A stretch of DNA of 64,000 nucleotides. Origin: an uncultured Acidimicrobiales bacterium. Its GTDB lineage: Bacteria > Actinomycetota > Acidimicrobiia > Acidimicrobiales > SZUA-35. Shown one piece after another: positions 53,804 to 60,713 of this stretch. Every line of letters begins with the position of its first letter. Positions within the stretch are counted from its first letter, which is position 1. The translations under genes were made by a program, and so were the position numbers. The stretch covers positions 248,001 through 312,000 of the forward strand of contig CALAJV010000010.1 in NCBI GenBank assembly GCA_937922805.1. The letters run 5' to 3'. The notes beneath the pieces were generated by a model. The model made no database searches. It saw nothing but the letters and a program-made list of their open reading frames with translations, and was not told the DNA's origin.

Positions 53804-54841
53804 GTGGTATCGATTCTGGTGACCGGGGCAGCAGGTGCAATAGGAAAACGGGTTGTTTCGCGCCTAATTGACAACCCGTCAGTTACCAGAGTGGTTGCTC
53901 TAGATCGACAAAATCAGGAACTTATTGGGGCTCATTCTGGATCTCCCGACCTAGAAATTCATCAAGTAGACCTTACTGACGGCGAACTTGACCCGTTTTT
54001 CTCCGGGTGCGATTCGGTTATTCATCTGGCCGAGGATCGCAAAAACAGAGACAGTATGGAGATCGCACAGCGCGGGCTCGCTCGTGTTCTTAAAGCGACA
54101 GAGTTGGGCGGTTGTCGTCACGTCGTTTTACTCTCTTCTGGACTCATTTATGGCGCTCGAAGCGATAACCCCGTCCCTATCACTGAGGCGCAAACCCTTC
54201 GCCCGAACTCTGAGCTAACCCATGTCAGGATCAAAGCTCAGCTGGAGCAGGATGCAATCTCTTGGGCCGCCTCGACGGAATCGATGTTGGCCGTTCTTCG
54301 ACCAACGGCGGCCTTATCTGAAACTGATTCGAGCTGGATCGGGTCAGCGCTGCGAGCAGCGGTAGCCATTCGGCCCGATCAGGTTGACCCGCCGGTTCAG
54401 TTTCTCCATCAGGATGATTTAGCCGACGCGATCGTGCTGGCCTCTCTCAGCCGTTTGGACTCGGTCTTCAACGTAGCTCCTGACAGCTGGATCGAGGCGG
54501 AAGTCTTTCGGGCTTTGAGAGGCGAAGCCGAGATTCGACTTCCAAGCCTGCTCGGCGAGGTTCGGCTTCGAGCGGCTAAGGCGGTAGCGAACCGAAAGCT
54601 CTTGGATGGGCTAGAGCCGTATGTCCGACACCCGTGGGTTATATCAAACGATCGGCTGAAGGCTGAAGGGTGGCAGCCTATGTTTACAAACGAGGAAGCC
54701 TATGTTGCCGGCAGCGCGTCACCATTGTTGTCGTCGATCGGCCCCCAGCGGCGGCAAGAGTTAGCGCTTGGCCTTGCGGGCACAGCAGGGGTGGCAGTAC
54801 TGGGCGGAGCAATGTGGTTGGCTCGCCGGTCAGCTCGTTAG
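53804..54841 (+). CDS. NAD-dependent epimerase/dehydratase family protein
   Basis: The 345-residue protein starts at GTG 53804, and the Rossmann motif ILVTGAAGAIGKRV begins almost at once. VIHLAEDRKNR and HVVLLSSGLIYGA follow the SDR extended family. The catalytic Tyr/Lys pair is not obvious: RIKAQLEQD occupies the usual YxxxK region with no Tyr. A C-terminal hydrophobic segment (LALGLAGTAGVAVLGGAMWLA) is followed by RRS, a likely membrane tail. It may not be a standard enzyme. Confidence 0.75.
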   Translation: MVSILVTGAAGAIGKRVVSRLIDNPSVTRVVALDRQNQELIGAHSGSPDLEIHQVDLTDGELDPFFSGCDSVIHLAEDRKNRDSMEIAQRGLARVLKATELGGCRHVVLLSSGLIYGARSDNPVPITEAQTLRPNSELTHVRIKAQLEQDAISWAASTESMLAVLRPTAALSETDSSWIGSALRAAVAIRPDQVDPPVQFLHQDDLADAIVLASLSRLDSVFNVAPDSWIEAEVFRALRGEAEIRLPSLLGEVRLRAAKAVANRKLLDGLEPYVRHPWVISNDRLKAEGWQPMFTNEEAYVAGSASPLLSSIGPQRRQELALGLAGTAGVAVLGGAMWLARRSAR

Positions 54842-54842
54842 C

Positions 54843-56369
54843 TCAGTTGTTTATAGGACCAACAGGATGACGTACCAGGACTTCTGCGTTGTCCCTAGTC
54901 ACCGTGCAGTTGATGGTCGTTCCGGGAACGACGCGGGTTGTGCCGATAACTAGGTCAACCATCGAGCCGATCGGAAGGCCACCGCAGGCATTGATTCTGT
55001 CTCCAACTTCAAACCAACCTGTTCGGTCGATCGCGTTGGTCGAGGTTGAAACTGATGGCACGTCGCGAACGAAGACTCCATTGATCGAGCCTTCGATTTC
55101 TAGGTTGCCGAGCATAGCGACGGTGACGGAATCGCTCGATAGGTAGCTTTGGGCTAGAGCGGCCGCGTCGGCAATCGAAATGGCAACTACTGATGGCTCC
55201 GAATCACTTTTGCCGTATGTGGTTGGAGTGGCGACAATTCCGATAACTGTTCCAGAAGCGTTATACAGCGGCGCGCCAGCCATCGAAGGTCGGTAACGGA
55301 TGTCTGTCGTGAGAACGTTCCCAGTCGCGACAATCGTCCCCACCAGCTCGGCCGAAACTGTTTGGTCAGCCAATCCGACTGAAACGTTTTGTCCGAGCTG
55401 AGGAGGTTCAAGCCCGATTCCAATTTGCGAGCTTGTTCCGGTCAGCGTGTGGCCTGCGGTCGGAACAAGAATTGCAATATCGGACACCTGAAAGATCGGT
55501 TGAAGGACCACCCAAGAATCAGTGTTGGCTATTACCGCATAATCAGCCTGGTCCAGATTTGCGTTGCTAGTAAGGATGAAACCTTCGCCGACCACATATG
55601 AACCGAGAAGGCGTGAATCGCGGTCGGGTTCAGCGAAGAGCTTCGGTATCTTGTCGAGGGCTGATGTCAACGACAGCTGACCGTTTGCTAGTTGGTCCAG
55701 TTCGTCCCAGTCAACTTTGGGCGAGGTGTCGGCTGGTATTTTGCTCGAGCCGTTAGTCGTGTTGGAAGTGGTCGACGATTGGGGTGTCAACGAAGACTGA
55801 AACACCGTAGTGGTGCTCTCGGCGGTTGGAACATCAACCGAGCCTGTTGGCTGGGTTAAGGCCTCTCGATCCAGCTCACTACTTTCCGCGGGCCGTGACC
55901 CCTTTCCCGACGAGATATCGAGTGTGGTCGGAGGTATTGGCTCGGTCGCAGGGAAGGCGGGTGCGAAATCGCTTACGTCTTCGTTGGCCGGGTTGGGGTT
56001 CTGAGCTGGGGCTGAACCCGAATCGTCGGGGCCGGTTGGTGCGGCAGTTTGGTAGGTGCCAACGGTTAGCGGCTTGTCGCCAAATCCGGATAGCACAACC
56101 GCAACGATGGCGACCGCGCACACACCGATACCTCCGAGCAATGCACCAAACGGCCGCATCATCGGCCAACGAGAAGTTGGTTCGGTGGCGACGGGCTCTA
56201 CCGGATCGAGCGCCGCTAGTTCGGCTGCTAATTCCGATGGGTGGCGCCAATGGCGTTGCGAAGGGTCAGGGACCCCACCCCCAATCGGGGTGTCTTCGCC
56301 ATCATCGTCGAGCCACACACTTGCAGAGTAGCTGTCGAACAGCGAATGCAGGGCGCGGGCGTTGGTCAT
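54843..56369 (-). CDS. Membrane HtrA/trypsin-like pseudoprotease with PDZ domain
   Basis: The 508-residue protein has a ~75-residue cytoplasmic head (PDPSQRHWRHPSELAAEL), one transmembrane helix (LLGGIGVCAVAIVAVVLSGFG), a long Ser/Thr/Pro linker and an HtrA-like region. The His position reads ILTSNANL instead of TNAHV. The nucleophile loop reads PSMAGAPLYN where GNSGGPL is expected. Asp is kept in SDIAILV. A PDZ-like end (GVFVRDVPS, GWFEVGDRINACGG) follows. It probably senses or binds rather than cleaves. Confidence 0.72.
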   Translation of the reverse strand: MTNARALHSLFDSYSASVWLDDDGEDTPIGGGVPDPSQRHWRHPSELAAELAALDPVEPVATEPTSRWPMMRPFGALLGGIGVCAVAIVAVVLSGFGDKPLTVGTYQTAAPTGPDDSGSAPAQNPNPANEDVSDFAPAFPATEPIPPTTLDISSGKGSRPAESSELDREALTQPTGSVDVPTAESTTTVFQSSLTPQSSTTSNTTNGSSKIPADTSPKVDWDELDQLANGQLSLTSALDKIPKLFAEPDRDSRLLGSYVVGEGFILTSNANLDQADYAVIANTDSWVVLQPIFQVSDIAILVPTAGHTLTGTSSQIGIGLEPPQLGQNVSVGLADQTVSAELVGTIVATGNVLTTDIRYRPSMAGAPLYNASGTVIGIVATPTTYGKSDSEPSVVAISIADAAALAQSYLSSDSVTVAMLGNLEIEGSINGVFVRDVPSVSTSTNAIDRTGWFEVGDRINACGGLPIGSMVDLVIGTTRVVPGTTINCTVTRDNAEVLVRHPVGPINN

Positions 56370-56461
56370 TTCGGCACTACATGGACAATTCCCTATCCGG
56401 CCAAATCCGCCGAGGCGGCAGTGAGATCATCTATCGCAAGGCTTGCTTGTAGCATGGGGCG

Positions 56462-57004
56462 GTGAGATCGCTCAGTGCGCCCGCTAGTGGCTCAATTTGG
56501 ACTGGATTATCCGACACCCGTCTACCGGTGGTCGAAGCGTCGGAGTGGGTCGTCGATCCTTCGTGCGGCGGCGTTGTGGTTTTCACTGGAACAGCCCGCG
56601 ATCATTCTGTCGGCCGCGACGGGGTTACAAAGCTTGAGTACGAAGCATACGAATCTCAGGTCGTTCCTCGATTGGACGAAATTGCGACGGCGATCTTCGA
56701 TCGTTGGAACACCGTAGGCAAAGTCGTACTTCTTCACCGGATCGGTGAAGTTCCACTAACTGAAGCTGCCGTGGTCGTAGCGGTATCGGCGCCCCATCGG
56801 GCTGACGCATTTGAGGCGGCCCGGTTTGGCATCGATACGTTGAAATCGACCGTTCCAATTTGGAAGCGAGAAGATTGGTCTGAGGGCACAAGCTGGGGTC
56901 GAGAAGCCCAGCACATTGTTTCAGTGGAGTCTGTCGCTCCGGTCGACTCGGGCGATGCTGCTACTGGTCTACTATCGGGTAAGGATTCCCCACCCGCCGA
57001 GTAG
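56462..57004 (+). CDS. moaE: Molybdopterin synthase catalytic subunit MoaE
   Basis: The 180-residue protein starts at GTG 56462. GGVVVFTGTARDHSVGRDG, LEYEAYESQVVPRLDEIA and VVVAVSAPHRADAFEAARFGIDTLKSTVPIWKREDW match MoaE, including the active-site Lys region at the C-terminus. It converts precursor Z to molybdopterin with MoaD, which is not in the window. It is followed after 19 bp by the MreB-like gene, an unusual partner. Confidence 0.88.
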   Translation: MRSLSAPASGSIWTGLSDTRLPVVEASEWVVDPSCGGVVVFTGTARDHSVGRDGVTKLEYEAYESQVVPRLDEIATAIFDRWNTVGKVVLLHRIGEVPLTEAAVVVAVSAPHRADAFEAARFGIDTLKSTVPIWKREDWSEGTSWGREAQHIVSVESVAPVDSGDAATGLLSGKDSPPAE

Positions 57005-57023
57005 AAGAGAATGGCCCGCCGCC

Positions 57024-58037
57024 ATGGTTCGAGATATTGCTCTTGATCTAGGCACCACCAAGGTGTCAGTCGCATCGCGACGTGATGGTCTTCTAGTTAC
57101 CGGTCCCGCTGTTGTTGCGGTGGAGGCTGAAACTGGAGAGCTAGTTGCCTTCGGTCATGCCGCGGCGGCGATGGTCGGCCGAGCTCCAGAAGAACTGGCT
57201 GTCATAGCCCCGATTCGTGGTGGTGTGATTGTCGACTTCGAGGCGGCCTCTTTATTGATTCAAGCCTTTCTGCGCCGCGCCCGGATTCGGCGCCTACACC
57301 TACCCCGAGTGGTTGCTTGCGTGCCGTCGTTAACAACAGCGGTTGAACGTCGGGCCTTGCTCGAGTCGATTTATCGAGCTGGAGCCTCCGATGTTCGCCT
57401 TCTTGGCCATTCGTTAGCTGGCGCTCTTGGGGCTGGCATCCAGCTGGACCAGCCGGCAGGGGCCGTTGTGGTTGATATCGGTGGCGGGAGCGTTGAGGCT
57501 GCCGTTGTTTCCCTCGGGGGAGTTGTGGCGCTACGTTCGGAGCGGATAGGCGGTATCGATATAGACGCCGCAATTGTTGAGCATCTGCGCAGTCGTCGTG
57601 GCGCAATTATCAGTAATGAGAACGCCGAGCAGGTCAAACTTGATCTTGCTCGGGCCGACGACCGATACGGGTTTGGTGGTAGCACCGCGGTTACGGTTCG
57701 GCCAACCTTAGTTCGCGCCGTTGATTCAGGAATAGCGGTGGAGTGCGATCTGACCTCACAAGATGTTGGCGACGCAATCTTCGATTTGATAAACCGGATC
57801 GTTCAGCTCGTTGTGGACTGTATTGCCGCGGCCCCTCCAGAAATCTGTACTGATCTAATTGACGCTGGCATTTACCTGGTCGGTGGAGGGGCTCAGATCC
57901 CGGGACTGAGTACGCTCCTGACCCGGCGAACGAAACTGCCGGTTTTGGTAGTCGAGGATCCAGCGATGGCAACGATTCGTGGAGCGCAACACTGTTTAGG
58001 TCACTTCGACGAACTCACCGACCTTTTTTTGACCTGA
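57024..58037 (+). CDS. MreB-like actin-family protein
   Basis: ATG 57024 gives 337 residues, the length of MreB. Phosphate-1 loop is IALDLGTTKVSV, the connecting segment is PIRGGVIVDFEAASLLIQAFL, phosphate-2 is AVVVDIGGGSVEAAVVSLGGVV and the adenosine motif is IYLVGGGAQIPGLSTLL. It clearly belongs to the actin/MreB superfamily. It lacks the usual MreB sequence in several places, so it may be a divergent paralogue rather than the main rod-shape filament. It converges on the HEAT gene with 1 bp between stops. Confidence 0.8.
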   Translation: MVRDIALDLGTTKVSVASRRDGLLVTGPAVVAVEAETGELVAFGHAAAAMVGRAPEELAVIAPIRGGVIVDFEAASLLIQAFLRRARIRRLHLPRVVACVPSLTTAVERRALLESIYRAGASDVRLLGHSLAGALGAGIQLDQPAGAVVVDIGGGSVEAAVVSLGGVVALRSERIGGIDIDAAIVEHLRSRRGAIISNENAEQVKLDLARADDRYGFGGSTAVTVRPTLVRAVDSGIAVECDLTSQDVGDAIFDLINRIVQLVVDCIAAAPPEICTDLIDAGIYLVGGGAQIPGLSTLLTRRTKLPVLVVEDPAMATIRGAQHCLGHFDELTDLFLT

Positions 58038-58038
58038 G

Positions 58039-58632
58039 TTAGCCGCCAGCTAGATCTTCGGCGGCTTGGCGGACCTGCCAGTCTCGGTCTTCGAGGCCCT
58101 TCGCTAGGGCTGCATCTACCTCTTGTCCTTCGAACGGGGCCAACGCCAGAATGGCTCGGCGTCGCACAGTGGCAACGTCGGTGGTGGCAGCCAGGATTGC
58201 GGCCAAGCCGCAGCCGAGTGAGCCAAGCGCAGCGACCGCCGCTTCGCGGGCCAACGGGTCATCATTATCTGCGGCCACATGACTTAGTGACACCTCAACT
58301 TGAGCCTTGGCTTGGGCCTCGAGCGGCAATTCACCCAACGCGAAACAAGAAACTTCACAAAGTTTCGGTTCGTCGAGCGCGCTCAACAGTAAGGCTACGA
58401 CATCCTTGCCTAATGATGAGCGGGCGGCCAGCTCGATGGCGCGGTAACGAACGCCGATGTCTGGATCGGCCAGAAATTGGCTCAGGGAGTCACGATCGAT
58501 CAGGTTTAGGCGGTCGGCGGCGTTTAGCGCGACGATTCGGACCTCGGGTGCGTCGTGGTCTAATCCAGACCTAACCGTCGACTCATCACCTGTGTGTCCA
58601 GCGATCGCGATGCTTCGACAAAGATGTTTCAA
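58039..58632 (-). CDS. HEAT-repeat protein
   Basis: The 197-residue protein has four or five PBS-lyase-type HEAT repeats (APEVRIVALNAADRL, DIGVRYRAIELAARS, DPLAREAAVAALGSLG, VATVRRRAILALAPF, DWQVRQAAEDLAG). These give an all-helical scaffold. The start is TTG 58632 with only a weak ribosome-binding site; the frame closes upstream, so no better start exists nearby. The partner is unknown. Confidence 0.75.
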   Translation of the reverse strand: MKHLCRSIAIAGHTGDESTVRSGLDHDAPEVRIVALNAADRLNLIDRDSLSQFLADPDIGVRYRAIELAARSSLGKDVVALLLSALDEPKLCEVSCFALGELPLEAQAKAQVEVSLSHVAADNDDPLAREAAVAALGSLGCGLAAILAATTDVATVRRRAILALAPFEGQEVDAALAKGLEDRDWQVRQAAEDLAGG

Positions 58633-58779
58633 AATGATTACTTTTCTTTAGGGTTAGAATCTGGGATGCTGGATCGGCAACGCCGAACCCGCCCGAACCT
58701 CATGGTCGAATTTTAGCGCCGCAAGTAGTGCTCAGATCTGGAATTAAGCGAACCAGTACTTAAAGAGTAGGAGTTTTCC

Positions 58780-59163
58780 GTGTCACATATGGTCATTTAT
58801 CGAGGAGCCGACGGCAAGCCCGGCTACCACCAAACAGACGACATACATGACGCAGTTTCGTTCGTTGAGCAGATGAGGAACGAGGAAGGTGTCGAGCATG
58901 CTCGAATCTTCCGTCTAGAAGAAGTCGTATTTGAGTACCGACCTTACTACCGAGTCGAGCTGGCAGGGGCCGGCGCACCGTTGGATGGCGGAAACGGTGA
59001 CGGCAAAGCGATTGACGCTACGACCACAGCTGAAGTTGGTCCAGGAAGCACCCCAGCTAAGAACGGCAACGGGTCATCTTCCGATGATAGTTCGAGTTCG
59101 GAAAACTCGAATGGCGACGACGTAGCAGCAGGCGGATCTAAGCGGGGCTTGTTCGGCCGCTAG
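58780..59163 (+). CDS. Small conserved hypothetical protein with Ser/Asn/Gly tail
   Basis: The 127-residue protein starts at GTG 58780 with AGGAG at 8 bp. The first ~65 residues (VIYRGADGKPGYHQTDDIHDAVSFVEQMRNEEG, HARIFRLEEVVFEYRPYYRVEL) are compact alpha/beta sequence. The tail is Gly/Asn/Ser/Asp-rich and ends in SKRGLFGR, a short basic end. I do not recognise the family. Confidence 0.72.
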   Translation: MSHMVIYRGADGKPGYHQTDDIHDAVSFVEQMRNEEGVEHARIFRLEEVVFEYRPYYRVELAGAGAPLDGGNGDGKAIDATTTAEVGPGSTPAKNGNGSSSDDSSSSENSNGDDVAAGGSKRGLFGR

Positions 59164-59180
59164 GGCTTTACTCGGAGTGG

Positions 59181-59357
59181 CTACGCAATTGAGCGGTCCA
59201 CGATGAATAGCAGCATTAGAAGCGTTCCCGCGATCAAAAATGCCAAGATCACTCCGCCGATTACGACCATCGAACCCAAGGTGAACAGGGCGGTGAACCG
59301 CCTCCACAGGGGTGTTCTGGCCGCCGCCGTCTCTTGCTCAGTGGTTGATAAGTTCAT
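59181..59357 (-). CDS. Small single-pass membrane protein (58 residues)
   Basis: The frame from ATG 59357 encodes 58 residues: a polar head (NLSTTEQETAAARTPLWRRF), then a long hydrophobic stretch (LFTLGSMVVIGGVILAFLIA to TLLMLLFIV) and a short DRSIA end. It fills the otherwise empty gap between two genes, on the opposite strand. The membrane-protein pattern and Trp-Arg-Arg positive border support a real gene. The Shine-Dalgarno is weak. Confidence 0.6.
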   Translation of the reverse strand: MNLSTTEQETAAARTPLWRRFTALFTLGSMVVIGGVILAFLIAGTLLMLLFIVDRSIA

Positions 59358-59472
59358 ACATCGCTCATTTAGCTACTTGTGGGGGCTATCGGTCGGAGCT
59401 CTCCACCCTTGCCCGATTGGTGGGGCCGAACTAGCTCTAGGCTAGTAAACGAGGCACGCCCAAAGGAGGACG

Positions 59473-60669
59473 ATGGAGTCTGAAAGGCCAAGTGTACCGG
59501 TGACCGACGAACTGGGATCGTCAGGCATGTCATCAGCGAATGGAACCCAACGGGATCGCGAGTTCCATCTCGCTGAACTTGAGCGACTCTCTCGGGCGGG
59601 TTGGTATTGGTTTGGTGGATTCGTAGCGGTGATTGTCGTTGGCGCCATCGTAGGCGGGTTGATCATGAAGGTCCCGAAAGTTGCGCTTGTCCCCGGCGCA
59701 GCTCGAGATACCGAACCGCTCATCGAAATCGCTGGCATCGATGAGTTCCCGAGTGACGGCGAGTTGTTGTACACCACCGTTAGCGTTCGGAGAAGGCCAA
59801 ATCTGTGGGAGTACCTCTGGCTCCAATCGAATGACGACACGCAAATAGTGGCCGAAGAGGTGATTCTCGGCGATCGAACGCCCGAGGAGAATCGTGAGTT
59901 CAATCTTGACTTGATGCGAGACTCGAAGCAGATTGCCATCGCAGTGGCCCTAGAAGAGCTAGGTTATGACGCCGTTCGAACCGATGCTGTTGTGGTGGTT
60001 CAACTCGTTCCCGACACACCAGCATTTGACGTTCTCACCCAAGGCGATTCCATTCTGGCCATCGATGGGGATCCAACCAAAGACACCACAACGTTGGTGT
60101 CGCTACTTCAAGGCCGTCAACCGGGCGAAGAGATTAGCCTGACGGTTCAGTCGTTCGGTGATGAAGAGACTAGAGCAGTGCCGGTAGTACTAGCTGAGAA
60201 CCCTGAGAACCCGGCGGCTGCGTTCCTCGGTATTCAGCCAACAGACCGTTTGTGGTTCGAGGAAAATTTCGACTTTGAGATTGACATCGACAGTGGCTCA
60301 GTTGGTGGGCCATCAGCCGGGCTTGCATTCACGTTGGCCCTTCTCGATCAGCTCACTGAGGGCGAGTTAACCGGGGGCGCCGAGATAGCGGTGACCGGGA
60401 CCATCGATGCCAACGGAGCTGTCGGACCAGTGGGTGGTGTTATACAAAAAACGGCGGCTGTACGTGATCTAGGCGTCGACGCTTTCCTTGTTCCGGGGGG
60501 ATTGAGCGAGCAGGACCAGCAGCGAATTACTGAAACGGCAGGTGATGAACTCAAAATCATCCCCGTCAATAGTCTCGATGAAGCGCTGGTGGCGTTGGAT
60601 GAACTGGGTGGCAATATCGACGCAGTCGAGGAGTTCGCGGCCGCCAATCCGGCACCGACTGGTTCTTAG
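59473..60669 (+). CDS. PDZ and Lon-type (S16) serine protease, YlbL-like
   Basis: The 398-residue protein has one transmembrane helix at ~46-66, a PDZ domain at ~165-235 and an S16 protease domain at ~270-385. The Ser/Lys dyad is S281 in SVGGPSAGLAF and K326 in VIQKTAAV. It is the YlbL/Rv3194c type, a membrane-bound protease facing outside. Start ATG 59473 follows AAAGGAGG. Neighbouring UPF0182 and DUF2342 genes match the mycobacterial context. Confidence 0.9.
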   Translation: MESERPSVPVTDELGSSGMSSANGTQRDREFHLAELERLSRAGWYWFGGFVAVIVVGAIVGGLIMKVPKVALVPGAARDTEPLIEIAGIDEFPSDGELLYTTVSVRRRPNLWEYLWLQSNDDTQIVAEEVILGDRTPEENREFNLDLMRDSKQIAIAVALEELGYDAVRTDAVVVVQLVPDTPAFDVLTQGDSILAIDGDPTKDTTTLVSLLQGRQPGEEISLTVQSFGDEETRAVPVVLAENPENPAAAFLGIQPTDRLWFEENFDFEIDIDSGSVGGPSAGLAFTLALLDQLTEGELTGGAEIAVTGTIDANGAVGPVGGVIQKTAAVRDLGVDAFLVPGGLSEQDQQRITETAGDELKIIPVNSLDEALVALDELGGNIDAVEEFAAANPAPTGS

Positions 60670-60713
60670 CGAGGGTCCAGCACTAGCAGCGCTCGGCGTC
60701 GTAGCATTTAGCT

